This document shows, piece after piece, positions 24,491 to 33,575 of a DNA stretch of 64,000 bases. The stretch's first letter is position 1. Each line of letters starts with the position of its first letter. Made by a program: the position numbers and the translations under genes. The notes below the pieces were generated by a model. The model was not told the origin of the DNA and did not search any database. It worked only from the letters and a program-made list of their open reading frames with translations. This DNA comes from JACKDW01 sp964621785 (GTDB lineage Bacteria > Myxococcota_A > Polyangia > Nannocystales > Nannocystaceae): positions 20,672-84,671 of the forward strand of contig CAZUPD010000018.1 in the NCBI GenBank assembly GCA_964621785.1, read 5' to 3'.

Positions 24491-25750
24491 GTGACCACAT
24501 CCCCGTTGTCGGATTCCCAGCGCGGTACCCCAGAGTCGAAGCCGGTCGTGATGAAGTTTGGCGGCAGCAGTGTCGCCGATCTCGAACGCTTGCGACGCGT
24601 CGCCCGACGCGTGACCGACCGTGCCGCCTCGGGACCGGTGGTGGTGGTGGTGTCGGCGATGGGGAAAACCACCAACCAGATCGTTGCAATGGCAACGGAA
24701 TTGATGGATCCGCCACCCGCCCGCGAACTCGATATGTTGCTGTCAACCGGCGAACGCAATGCCATGGCCCTGTTGGCAATTGCGATCCACGCCTGCGGCC
24801 ACCCGGCGATCAGCCTCACCGGTTCACAATGTGGGATTATCACTGATCACCAACCCGGACGTGCACGCATCATCGAAGTCCGTCCGTTTCGCATCCTCGA
24901 TGAAATCGCCGCTGGCCACATCGTCATCGTCGGCGGGTTTCAAGGCGTCAGCTACAAACGCGAGGTCACCACGCTCGGCCGCGGTGGCTCCGACACATCG
25001 GCAGTTGCCCTGGCGGCGGCACTCGGAGCCGACTGCGAGATCTACAGCGATGTCGATGGGGTCTACGACGCGGACCCACGAGATGTCCCAGAAGCCAGGC
25101 GAATAGAGAGCCTCGACTACGAACAGGCCCAGGCACTTTCGCGGGCAGGAGCCCGGGTGTTGCACGCCCAAGCCGTCCAACTGGCCGAGGAGCGTTCGAT
25201 CGCGATCTACGCCCGCCACAGCGACCCGACGATCACAGGCCAGACAGTGATCCGCCGCAATCCCGTCCCGCGACCGAGCGGGGTGATCGCCATCGCCTCC
25301 GATGCCGAGGTCGCATCAGTCCAGATCATCTCCCCCGACAGCGGAGCGGTGGTCGAGCAAGTGATGGTCGAGTTGGTCGGCAACCTCGGCCTGCGCTACC
25401 TGACGATCGACCCGTGGGGCGCTCGAGGCCTCCTCTCGTGTACCCAGCAGACCAACGCCCCGGAACTTCTCGAGATGTTGCAGGCCCGCGCGCGCGCGAG
25501 TGGCTTGCCCGAAGTACAGGTCCTACGGGATCGTACCCTCGTCAGTTGCATCGGGGCTGGGCTCGAGGAACGCCACGACCTGCTCACCCGTGCCGTCACC
25601 ACACTCGACCGGGCAAGTATTCCCGTGTTTGAAGTTCACAGCGACGCCCGGACCCTGGGGTTTGTCATCCCGGCCGGCCGGCGTGCCCAGGCTGTCCGCG
25701 TGTTGCATGCGGAGATGGTCGCTGGCGGAAAACAACCCGAACGGAATTGA
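24491..25750 (+). CDS. lysC: Aspartate kinase
   Basis: Phosphorylates aspartate, the entry step to lysine, threonine, methionine and diaminopimelate. The kinase domain begins VVMKFGGSSVADLERL (nucleotide/aspartate site) and continues with LSTGERNAMALLAIA, QCGIITDHQPGRARI, GFQGV, LGRGGSDTSAVALAAAL and YSDVDGVYDADPR. C-terminal ACT domains (about residues 265-419) mean feedback regulation is likely. GTG 24491 gives 419 residues, and a TTG 18 bases upstream is possible. It stands alone rather than with asd. The neighbouring metH, 2.6 kb away on the same strand, belongs to a related pathway but is not in one operon with it. Confidence 0.93.
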   Translation: MTTSPLSDSQRGTPESKPVVMKFGGSSVADLERLRRVARRVTDRAASGPVVVVVSAMGKTTNQIVAMATELMDPPPARELDMLLSTGERNAMALLAIAIHACGHPAISLTGSQCGIITDHQPGRARIIEVRPFRILDEIAAGHIVIVGGFQGVSYKREVTTLGRGGSDTSAVALAAALGADCEIYSDVDGVYDADPRDVPEARRIESLDYEQAQALSRAGARVLHAQAVQLAEERSIAIYARHSDPTITGQTVIRRNPVPRPSGVIAIASDAEVASVQIISPDSGAVVEQVMVELVGNLGLRYLTIDPWGARGLLSCTQQTNAPELLEMLQARARASGLPEVQVLRDRTLVSCIGAGLEERHDLLTRAVTTLDRASIPVFEVHSDARTLGFVIPAGRRAQAVRVLHAEMVAGGKQPERN

Positions 25751-25880
25751 GAACCACGGAGCGCTCCCCACCGCCGGGGTTCGCACGCAGTTCATGACAA
25801 CCACCACTAGCGGTGTCTCGGTCTTTCATCCAGGAGCACCACGTTTGCCCGTGTATCATGCCGGATGTTAGGAGATTGAC

Positions 25881-26405
25881 ATGAGCGTAAAGCATATCGG
25901 GATTTTCCTACTCACCGGAACCCTCACAGGGTGCGTGATCATCAACGACAGTGGCAACACCGACGGTGGGACCGACAACAGCACAACTCAAAATACAACC
26001 GAGGCCGAAACCGAAACCGACACCCAGTCTTCGGAAACCGAAGACACGACCGAGACCACGGACACGACCGAAACCGGCACGGATACAGCTGCCGAAACCG
26101 AGGCCGAAACCGCCGGACCGACGACAGACGGCACAGACACCGAAGCAACCGACTCAGATACAGGCATGAGTGGGATGCCCGGTTGCGGTTGGAACGTCGA
26201 GGCGATGTACTACGACTGCACCGAGGAAAACGAAGGGGGTGTCGATCCCTCGAGTACGTATCCGATCAACTGTCCCGAACAGGACCTGATCGAAGACGCC
26301 GAATGCGGAGAAGTCACCGGTGTCGGCTGTTGCGACGCAGGCGGCTCCCTGTGGTACTGTGATGTCTCGGGAGATAACCTGCTCGCTACGCAGATCTGCC
26401 AGTAG
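25881..26405 (+). CDS. Lipoprotein with Thr/Glu-rich linker and Cys-rich C-terminal domain
   Basis: ATG 25881 is preceded by TTAGGAGATTGAC, one of the best ribosome binding sites in the window. The signal peptide ends in lipobox LTGC (Cys18). Residues 25-95 are almost entirely Thr, Glu, Asp and Ser (repeats like ETETD, TTETTDTTETG), a flexible acidic surface linker typical of Nannocystineae lipoproteins. The C-terminal 75 residues contain nine cysteines (GCGWN, YDCTEE, INCPEQD, AECGEV, GCCDAGG, YCDVS, ICQ), probably a small disulfide-knotted domain. Function is unknown. A long inverted repeat follows 15 bp after the stop. Confidence 0.75.
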   Translation: MSVKHIGIFLLTGTLTGCVIINDSGNTDGGTDNSTTQNTTEAETETDTQSSETEDTTETTDTTETGTDTAAETEAETAGPTTDGTDTEATDSDTGMSGMPGCGWNVEAMYYDCTEENEGGVDPSSTYPINCPEQDLIEDAECGEVTGVGCCDAGGSLWYCDVSGDNLLATQICQ

Positions 26406-26420
26406 GCGAACCCTAGCAAA

Positions 26421-26479
26421 CAATTGTATGGACATCATTTGCGTGCCACAAGAGCATACGCAAATTGTCCATACAATTG
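26421..26479. repeat. A+T-rich long inverted repeat between convergent genes
   Basis: The left arm 26421-26444 (starting CAATTGTATGGACA) and the right arm 26458-26479 (ending TGTCCATACAATTG) pair perfectly except for two extra bases (TC) in the left arm. This gives 14 plus 8 base pairs around a 13-base loop. CCTAG occurs just outside both arms. No T-run follows on either side. It may be a bidirectional terminator or a small mobile or recombination remnant. Confidence 0.75.
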
Positions 26480-26572
26480 AAACCTAGCGATCGCAACACC
26501 TCTCCGAATGTTCACATCCGTCGCAACTGCGGTCATTTCCCTCGTCATCGTTGCAGTCGCTGCTCTCGCTAT

Positions 26573-27301
26573 TCAGCTCGGCCCCTGCTCGAGCGCCTCA
26601 CGTGCGCGGGTGAGATGGGGATCGAGCTCGAGCGCCCGCTTGAGCTCGCCCTTGGCGGCAGCCTCTTCGCCGCGTTCACGCAGTAATAGGCCGAGCTGGT
26701 AGTGCGTGATAGCTGACCCGGGATCGAGATCGAGTGCGTCCCGAAGCAGCGTCTGAGCTCGCTCGAGAAGTTCCTGTCGTTGTACCTGCACGAGTTCAGG
26801 AGCCCGACTGTGTTGGATGAGGTGGCGAGCGTACCCGCGACGAAATTTCCCCCGGGACTCGTTCGGTGTGTCGAGCTCGAGCGCCGCCTCAAATTCACGC
26901 ACCGCCGCGTCGACGTCGCCCTGTCTCGCCAATATCGCCCCCAAGTTATATCGCGTCTCGCCGTAGCTAGGATCGAGCTCAATCGCCTTGCGCATCTCGA
27001 CGACGGCCTGTTCGAGCTCATCCTTCGCTACCAGACCGATCGCGCGATTGAGCTGCTTGATCGCCTTCACGCGCGCCTGAGGAACGAGCGTGCCACCCTT
27101 CTCGCTTGGGGTGCCGGGCGAGCTGCTGCTACGCGTCGATGTTGGTGCATGCTTCGGACTTGGATTTGGATCCGTTTCCGAGTGACACGCGACCGACGTC
27201 GTCAGGACCGCGAGTTGCAATACGCAGATGAGTTGGAACCGGAACGAGCCCCTGTCATCCCACAACGCCGCCATCCGTCGCCGAAAAAAATGATGTACCA
27301 T
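26573..27301 (-). CDS. TPR-repeat lipoprotein
   Basis: From ATG 27301 (or 27274) the N-terminus has a hydrophobic stretch FQLICVLQLAVLTTSVAC ending in a lipobox-like SVAC, then a Ser/Pro spacer. About four tetratricopeptide-type units follow: AIKQLNRAIGLVAKDELEQA, VVEMRKAIELDPSYGETRYN, AAVREFEAALELD, AQTLLRDALDLDPGSAITHYQ and AKGELKRALELDPHLTRA. The TPR helices suggest a scaffold for other envelope proteins. It ends convergently toward the inverted repeat and lies downstream of the Zn-ribbon gene on the same strand, 58 bp apart, possibly co-transcribed. A longer open frame upstream overlaps that gene and is unlikely. Confidence 0.75.
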   Translation of the reverse strand: MVHHFFRRRMAALWDDRGSFRFQLICVLQLAVLTTSVACHSETDPNPSPKHAPTSTRSSSSPGTPSEKGGTLVPQARVKAIKQLNRAIGLVAKDELEQAVVEMRKAIELDPSYGETRYNLGAILARQGDVDAAVREFEAALELDTPNESRGKFRRGYARHLIQHSRAPELVQVQRQELLERAQTLLRDALDLDPGSAITHYQLGLLLRERGEEAAAKGELKRALELDPHLTRAREALEQGPS

Positions 27302-27359
27302 CACGGTTCCGCGCGGCCGACCGGAGACCGCGATGAGACTTTGCAGGCCTGAATACTCG

Positions 27360-28130
27360 CTAGCTCGGAGCGGCCTTTGGTTTGGGCTCGTGCTTCTTTT
27401 CGTCCGCCGGGAAGTGCCCCGACCAGTATAGCAGTCGGCCGCAGGACTCACACGACAGGATTTCTTTGCCCTTGAGTAGTTGCGTATACACGATATGTGG
27501 GATCACCATCTTACACGCCGTGCAGCGTTCGCGGTGGGCGGGTACAAATGCCAGTCCTCCGGTGCGTCGGCGGATGCGTTCGTAGTTGCGGAGGATTGAA
27601 CGGTTGATTCCCGACGTCAGTTTGGACCGTGAGCCCTGCGCCTTGGCGATCGCTTTTTCGTATTTGGCCTGGTTCGCCTTCAGACGTTTGTTCTCGGCCT
27701 CGGCCTTGGCCCGCAACTCCTGCAACGCCGTATCCATCTTGGAGATACGGGTCTCAGTCTCGGAGACAGCGGTTTTGAGCTCGGAGATTTTTTTGGTTCG
27801 CGCGCTGATCATCTCGCGCGTCGATTCGATTTCGCGTTTGGTCGCGTTGAACTCGCGCGTATTTTTGACCTGACCCAGTCGGGATTTTCCTTGGCGGACG
27901 AGGTCTTCCTCCTCGGCGAGTTGAATCTCCTGGCGACTTTGAAACGACCGAGTTTCCTCGAGCTTCTCGCGTTCGCTGTCGAGCATTTGCTCGAGCGATG
28001 CGAGGTCGCCGTCGAGTTCCTTGACGCGAACAGGGATGGCGGCGAGCTTGCGCTCCAGCACGGTCAGTCGGCGATCCTGTTTTTGCAGCGTTCGAAGGGC
28101 GGTGATCTCGGAGTTGATCGTATCGTTCAT
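27360..28130 (-). CDS. Coiled-coil protein with C-terminal zinc ribbon (CT398/zf-RING_7 type)
   Basis: Residues 1 to about 175 form a long charged coiled coil (LQKQDRRLTVLERKLAAIP, SLEQMLDSEREKLEETR, AELQELRAKAEAENKRLK-type heptads). A zinc ribbon with two CxxC knuckles follows, RCTACKMVIP and LSCESCGRLLYW, then a Lys/Pro tail. This is the architecture of the widespread DUF164/CT398 family, whose members have been linked to secretion or RNA/ribosome-associated roles in other bacteria. No function is established here. The ATG at 28130 is the only start before the first heptads. It is divergent from metH with 250 bp between them. Confidence 0.88.
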   Translation of the reverse strand: MNDTINSEITALRTLQKQDRRLTVLERKLAAIPVRVKELDGDLASLEQMLDSEREKLEETRSFQSRQEIQLAEEEDLVRQGKSRLGQVKNTREFNATKREIESTREMISARTKKISELKTAVSETETRISKMDTALQELRAKAEAENKRLKANQAKYEKAIAKAQGSRSKLTSGINRSILRNYERIRRRTGGLAFVPAHRERCTACKMVIPHIVYTQLLKGKEILSCESCGRLLYWSGHFPADEKKHEPKPKAAPS

Positions 28131-28380
28131 ATGAGCCTGTCGAACGGTCGGCCGAGCACGTTCTTCTCGCGCCTGCCCGCTAGGCCCACGATAGAGAGCA
28201 CAGCTTCAGACGTCAAACAGCCTGCAATCGCGCAAATGGCGCTAGTCCCGTGTTCACGCCAAAAACACGGCGGCAATCGGCCACACCTTTGGCTATCCGG
28301 CCTTGGGGTTGACTTCCCTGGTCTGGGCGAAGAACCTGCGAGGAACGCAATAGATTGCGGTCCCGTCGAAAGTTCGCACC

Positions 28381-31300
28381 GTGTCCACTGATCTCCGCAG
28401 CCGTCTCCAAGCCATCCTGTCTCGCCGCATCGTTTTGCTCGACGGTGGCATGGGTACGCTTTTGCAAGCGTACAACCTCGGCGAAGCCGACTACCGCGGC
28501 AGCCTGCTGGCCGACCACAAGCAGCCACTCAAAGGCAACCACGATCTACTTTCCCTCACTCGCCCGGATGTGTTGCGGGAAATCCACACTACCTATCTCG
28601 CCGCCGGTGCCGACATCATCGAAACCAACACGTTTACGGCGACCTCGATCGCCCAAGCCGATTACGGCACCCAGGATCATGCCTACGCCATCAACCGCGC
28701 CGCGGCCTCGGTCGCCCGCGAAGCCGTCGATGCCTTTGTCCGCGAGCACCCCGAGCGACCGCGATTTTTGGCCGGTGCCATCGGGCCGACCAACCGCACG
28801 CTCTCGCTCTCGCCCGACGTCAACGATCCCGGCTTTCGCGCTGTCACCTTCGACCAGGTCCGCGGCTCCTATGCCGAACAGATCCGCGGGCTGATCGACG
28901 GCGGCGTCGACCTGCTCCTCGCAGAGACCGTGTTCGACACCCTCAACCTCAAGGCCTGCATCCTGGCGATGTCCGACGTCTTCACCGAGATCGGCCGCGA
29001 GTTGCCGGTGATTTTGTCGGTCACGATCACCGACCGTAGCGGGCGGACCCTCTCGGGCCAGACTGTCGACGCGTTTTGGACATCCGTTGCACATACAAAG
29101 CCCCTCGCCGTCGGTATCAACTGCTCCCTCGGTGCCCGCGAAATGCGGCCCTACGTCGCCCAGCTCGCAAGCATTGCAGATACATTTATTAGTTGCTACC
29201 CCAACGCCGGCCTTCCCAACGCGTTTGGCGAGTACGACGAGTCCCCCCAGATCACCGCGGCCCTGCTCCAAGAGTTTGCCGAAAGCGGCTTGGTCAACCT
29301 GGTCGGCGGATGTTGTGGCACCTCGCCCGAGCACGTCAAGGCGATCGCGGCCGCCGTCCGAGACCTCGCCCCCCGACCCATTCCCGAACCCAAAAAGCGC
29401 CTCAGCATCTCGCGGTTTTCCGGCCTCGAGCCGCTCGAGATCCGACCGGAGAGCAACTTCATCATGGTCGGTGAGCGTACAAATGTCACCGGCTCCAAAC
29501 GCTTTTGTCGTCTGGTCAAGTCGGGCAACTACCAAAAAGCCCTCGAAGTCGCGCTCGACCAAGTCCGCGGCGGAGCCAACATCCTCGACGTCAACATGGA
29601 CGAGGGCATGCTCGACTCCGAAGCCGCGATGACGACCTTTTTAAATCTCATCGCCAGCGAACCGGAGATCGCGAGGATCCCGGTGATGGTCGACAGTTCC
29701 AAGTGGACCGTGATCGAGGCCGGACTCAAGTGCTTGCAGGGCAAAGGGATCGTCAACTCGATCTCCCTCAAAGAGGGCGAACAGGACTTCCTCGAAAAAG
29801 CCGCAGTGATCCGCACCTACGGCGCCGGCGTGGTGGTCATGGCGTTTGACGAACAGGGCCAGGCCGAGACCGTCGAGCGCAAGGTCTCGATCTGCCAACG
29901 CGCCTACAAGCTTCTGACCGAAAAGGCAGGTATCGACCCGACCGACATCATCTTCGACCCCAACATCCTGGCGATTGCGACAGGTATCGAAGAACATAAC
30001 AATTTCGCGGTCAACTTCATCGAAGCCACGCGAATTATCAAACAGACCTGCCCGGGGTGTCGCATCAGCGGAGGCGTCAGCAACCTCTCCTTTTCGTTTC
30101 GCGGCAACAACACGGTGCGCGAGGCAATGCACGCAGTGTTCCTCTACCACGCGATCGCAGCCGGTATGGACATGGGTATCGTCAACGCCGGGCAGCTGAC
30201 GATCTACGAGGAGATTCCTGACGACCTGCTCGAGCACGTCAACGACGTCGTGTTCAACCGCCGTCCCGACGCCACCGAGCGCTTGGTCGAGTTTGCCGAA
30301 ACCGTCAAATGTGCCGGTAAGAAAAACGTCATCGACCTGTCGTGGCGCGAACAATCGGTCGAAGGCCGCCTCGGCCACGCGGTCGTCAAAGGCGTGGTCG
30401 ACTTCATCGAACAGGACGCCGAAGAAGCCCGGCAAAAACTCAAAAGCCCCCTCAAGGTCATCGAGGGCCCGCTGATGGACGGCATGAAAGTCGTCGGTCA
30501 GCTGTTTGGCGCCGGCAAAATGTTTCTCCCCCAGGTCGTCAAAAGTGCCCGTGCCATGAAGCAGGCAGTCAACTACCTGACCCCATTTATGGAGGCCGAA
30601 AAGGGGGAGGGAAGCCTGCGCAGCCAGGGAAAAGTTGTACTTGCAACCGTGAAGGGGGACGTCCACGACATCGGTAAAAATATCGTCGGCGTGGTCTTGG
30701 GGTGCAACAACTACCAAGTCATCGACCTGGGTGTGATGGTCCCCTGCGAGACGATCCTCCGCACGGCCCGCGAGGAACGGGCCGACATCATCGGCCTCAG
30801 CGGGCTGATCACCCCCTCGCTCGACGAGATGGTCCACGTCGCCCGCGAAATGCAGCGCACCGAAGTCGAGACCCCGCTGCTGATCGGGGGAGCGACCACC
30901 AGCCGTCAACACACCGCCGTCAAAATTGCCCCCAATTACGAGGGTTCGACGGTCCACGTGCTCGACGCCTCGCAGGTGGTCAACGTGGTCGCCGACCTGC
31001 TCGACCCGACCCGCCGCATCGAGCTCGACCGCAACAACCGAAAAGCCCAGCAGGAGTTGCGAGAGCTCCACCAAGCAAAAAACAAACGCCCACTGACGAG
31101 CTACGCCGAGGCCGTCGAGCAACGCCCCGAGCTGACCTGGAAGCCAGACGACGTCGCAAGCCCAGCGTTTTTCGGCCGCCGCGTGATCGACAACCTCCCC
31201 CTGCAGGAGTTGGTCCCCTACATCGATTGGACGTTCTTTTTCACCGCCTGGCAGCTCAAAGGCAGGTTCCCCGCGATTTTAGAGCACCCGCGCTACGGCG

Positions 31301-32070
31301 AAGCAGCCCGAGAGCTCTACGGCCACGCCAAACCACTACTCGAGCAAATCGTACGCGAGTGCCAACTGACAGCCAAGGGAGTCTACGGATTTTGGCCCGC
31401 ATGTTCGGCGGGAGACGATATCATTGTCTATGCACACGACCGCCCCGAGCGAGAACTGTTGCGATTCAACATGCTCCGCCAACAACGCGGAGAGGCACCG
31501 TTTCGCTGCCTCGCCGACTTTGTCGCGCCACAAACCGTAGGCCTGCGAGACAGCATCGGAGCCTTCGCAGTGACCACCGGCATCGGTACAACCGAGCTGG
31601 TCAAACACTACGAACAAAAGGGCGACGATTACAACGCGATCATGGTCAAGGCATTGGCCGACCGCTTGGCCGAGGCATTCGCCGAAAAGCTGCACCAACA
31701 GGTCCGACGAGAGTGGGGCTACGGCAAGGCCGAAAACCTGAGCTACGAGGATTTAATAAGCGAACGCTACCGGGGTATCCGCCCAGCATTCGGCTATCCC
31801 GCGTGCCCCGACCACACCGAAAAGGCAAAACTGTTCGCTTTATTAAAGGCGCGAGAGATCGGGATGGACCTGACAGAGCACTTTGCAATGACGCCGGCAG
31901 CGAGCGTGAGTGGGCTGTATTTTGCCCATCCACAATCACGGTACTTTACAGTCGGGAGAATCGGGCGCGACCAGGTCGAGGAATACGCGGCGCGTAAGGG
32001 TGTGGCGATTTCGGAGGTCGAGAAATGGCTGGGGCCGAATTTGGGGTATAGCCCGTCGGCTGCGGCGTAG
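28381..32070 (+). CDS. metH: Cobalamin-dependent methionine synthase MetH
   Basis: Full-length four-module enzyme (1229 residues; E. coli MetH is 1227) that transfers methyl from methyltetrahydrofolate to homocysteine through methylcobalamin. The homocysteine domain starts ILLDGGMGTLLQ and has its zinc Cys pair in LVGGCCGTSPEH. The folate domain has FIMVGERTNVTGSKRF. The B12 domain has ATVKGDVHDIGKNIVGVVL with the axial His. The C-terminal SAM-dependent reactivation domain has RGIRPAFGYPACPDHTEK. It starts at GTG 28381. I looked for a B12 or SAH riboswitch in the 250 bp upstream and found none. Motif copies at 29088, 29175 and 30636 fall in conserved protein segments and force unusual synonymous codons. 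Confidence 0.97.
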   Translation: MSTDLRSRLQAILSRRIVLLDGGMGTLLQAYNLGEADYRGSLLADHKQPLKGNHDLLSLTRPDVLREIHTTYLAAGADIIETNTFTATSIAQADYGTQDHAYAINRAAASVAREAVDAFVREHPERPRFLAGAIGPTNRTLSLSPDVNDPGFRAVTFDQVRGSYAEQIRGLIDGGVDLLLAETVFDTLNLKACILAMSDVFTEIGRELPVILSVTITDRSGRTLSGQTVDAFWTSVAHTKPLAVGINCSLGAREMRPYVAQLASIADTFISCYPNAGLPNAFGEYDESPQITAALLQEFAESGLVNLVGGCCGTSPEHVKAIAAAVRDLAPRPIPEPKKRLSISRFSGLEPLEIRPESNFIMVGERTNVTGSKRFCRLVKSGNYQKALEVALDQVRGGANILDVNMDEGMLDSEAAMTTFLNLIASEPEIARIPVMVDSSKWTVIEAGLKCLQGKGIVNSISLKEGEQDFLEKAAVIRTYGAGVVVMAFDEQGQAETVERKVSICQRAYKLLTEKAGIDPTDIIFDPNILAIATGIEEHNNFAVNFIEATRIIKQTCPGCRISGGVSNLSFSFRGNNTVREAMHAVFLYHAIAAGMDMGIVNAGQLTIYEEIPDDLLEHVNDVVFNRRPDATERLVEFAETVKCAGKKNVIDLSWREQSVEGRLGHAVVKGVVDFIEQDAEEARQKLKSPLKVIEGPLMDGMKVVGQLFGAGKMFLPQVVKSARAMKQAVNYLTPFMEAEKGEGSLRSQGKVVLATVKGDVHDIGKNIVGVVLGCNNYQVIDLGVMVPCETILRTAREERADIIGLSGLITPSLDEMVHVAREMQRTEVETPLLIGGATTSRQHTAVKIAPNYEGSTVHVLDASQVVNVVADLLDPTRRIELDRNNRKAQQELRELHQAKNKRPLTSYAEAVEQRPELTWKPDDVASPAFFGRRVIDNLPLQELVPYIDWTFFFTAWQLKGRFPAILEHPRYGEAARELYGHAKPLLEQIVRECQLTAKGVYGFWPACSAGDDIIVYAHDRPERELLRFNMLRQQRGEAPFRCLADFVAPQTVGLRDSIGAFAVTTGIGTTELVKHYEQKGDDYNAIMVKALADRLAEAFAEKLHQQVRREWGYGKAENLSYEDLISERYRGIRPAFGYPACPDHTEKAKLFALLKAREIGMDLTEHFAMTPAASVSGLYFAHPQSRYFTVGRIGRDQVEEYAARKGVAISEVEKWLGPNLGYSPSAAA

Positions 32071-32249
32071 TCCTCAGACATCATGAAGTCTACGTAATAT
32101 GCGAGCGATCGCAGCTTGAATGGTGCGAGTTAACCACACTGGAATTTGAGTTGTCTTCCCACCTCGAAAGCAAGGGCAGGTTTTTGGTACCGGCAGGCCA
32201 TTGAGAGTTGACCCCACCCACGCCCACACCATACCCTCCAAACGCCCCC

Positions 32250-33560
32250 ATGGCCGCGATCCAACTCATCGCCCACGCATCTGTCATCATCGAGACTGGC
32301 GGCGTCTCGATCCTCTGCGACCCGTGGTTTTCCGGCAAAGCCTTTAATGATTCGTGGTCCCTCGCGGTCCCGCCGGCCATCACCGAAGCCGACCTCGACC
32401 GCGTCGACTACCTGTGGGTCTCGCACGAGCACCCCGACCATTTTCATTTTCCTACCCTGCGCGCCCTGCCTGAATCGTTTAAAAAGCGGGTCACCGTTTT
32501 ATTTCGCAGCGACTTTACCGAAAAAGTTGCATCTGCATTTCAAAAACTTGGGTTTGCCAGTGTCGTCGAGCTCCCGCACCGGACCTTTGTCCCCCTGACT
32601 TCCGCCGTCAAAGTGTTTTGTTACCACTCTGGCTCGATGGACGCCGCGCTTGCCATCGTCGGCCCCGATGCGGTGATTCTCAACAACAATGACGCCGAGC
32701 TGTCGCCGCGCGACTGTGAAAAACTCCGACGGGATGTCGGCTCGATCGACGTCATTTTGGACCAGTTTGGCCTCGCGGGATTTCCGGGGATTGCCGACTA
32801 CGACGACTTTTTGCGCAACCAAAAGCAGCGCAAGCTTCAGCGGACCTTGATGCACGTCGACCGCACACAGGCCCGTTATGCGATTCCATTCGCTAGTTTT
32901 CAGTATTTTTCCCATGTTGAAAACCGGTTTATGAATCAATACCTCGCCTCACCGCGCGAAGTTTCTAAACTTTTTGGCGAGCATGGACACACCTGTGTGG
33001 TCCTCTATCCCGGCGAGCGTTGGCAGGTGGGTGCCCCCCACGACAGCGAGCCGGCGTTGCAGCGCTATGACAACGTGCTGCAGCAACTTGCTGCGCGTGA
33101 CTACGACGAGACGGTGAGCGTTGCGCTCGAGGAGCTGGCCGCGGCCCACGACAAGATGGTCGAGCAACTCGGCGCTCGCTATCCGCGATCGCTGCTTCGC
33201 GGACTCGGAAAAATCTGTGTCGAGGTCACCGACTACGGTTGCAAGCTCGAGTTTGACCTGGTCTCGCCGGGCGTGCGTGAATCGTCGGCCGATCCGATGC
33301 TGCAACTGTGCTCCCAACCTCTCCTGTTTGCGTTTACCAGCCCCTACGGGTTTCAGACCTTGGGCGTGTCGGCCCGCTACCGCCTGCTCGGTTCGGCGAA
33401 AACCTGGCGGCGGTTTCGGATTTTGTTTTCCCTCAACAACGCCGGCCTGTATCTCAAGCCACGGTTTTTACTTCGCAAAAAACCCCTCGGGTATGTGTGG
33501 AGTCGGCGGCGCGAGGCGCTAGATCAGTTGAAAAATCGGATCTCCACGATGTTTGGTTGA
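32250..33560 (+). CDS. Metallo-beta-lactamase-fold hydrolase
   Basis: The MBL-fold core begins IQLIAHASVIIETGGVSILCDPWFSG, and the metal motif is SHEHPDHFH (HxHxDH). Further elements include ILNNNDAELS and ILDQFGLAG. About 436 residues from ATG 32250, larger than single-domain UlaG-like enzymes because of a C-terminal alpha/beta extension (FAFTSPYGFQTLGVSARYRLLG). Related long MBL proteins occur in sugar-nucleotide and polysaccharide loci. The next gene, 15 bp downstream, is a TylF-like methyltransferase, so the two are probably one operon acting on a surface glycan or lipid. The substrate is unknown. Confidence 0.82.
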   Translation: MAAIQLIAHASVIIETGGVSILCDPWFSGKAFNDSWSLAVPPAITEADLDRVDYLWVSHEHPDHFHFPTLRALPESFKKRVTVLFRSDFTEKVASAFQKLGFASVVELPHRTFVPLTSAVKVFCYHSGSMDAALAIVGPDAVILNNNDAELSPRDCEKLRRDVGSIDVILDQFGLAGFPGIADYDDFLRNQKQRKLQRTLMHVDRTQARYAIPFASFQYFSHVENRFMNQYLASPREVSKLFGEHGHTCVVLYPGERWQVGAPHDSEPALQRYDNVLQQLAARDYDETVSVALEELAAAHDKMVEQLGARYPRSLLRGLGKICVEVTDYGCKLEFDLVSPGVRESSADPMLQLCSQPLLFAFTSPYGFQTLGVSARYRLLGSAKTWRRFRILFSLNNAGLYLKPRFLLRKKPLGYVWSRRREALDQLKNRISTMFG

Positions 33561-33575
33561 ACATACGACACTCCC

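Noticed and set aside
28131..28380. Cobalamin or SAH riboswitch before metH
   Set aside because: GAGGAACGCAA near 28340 loosely resembles the SAH motif, but the matching downstream half and a B12 box are absent.
29641..31122. 493-codon minus-strand frame opposite metH
   Set aside because: It mirrors the well-conserved MetH coding phase and has low-complexity Asp/Val/His repeats typical of antisense frames.
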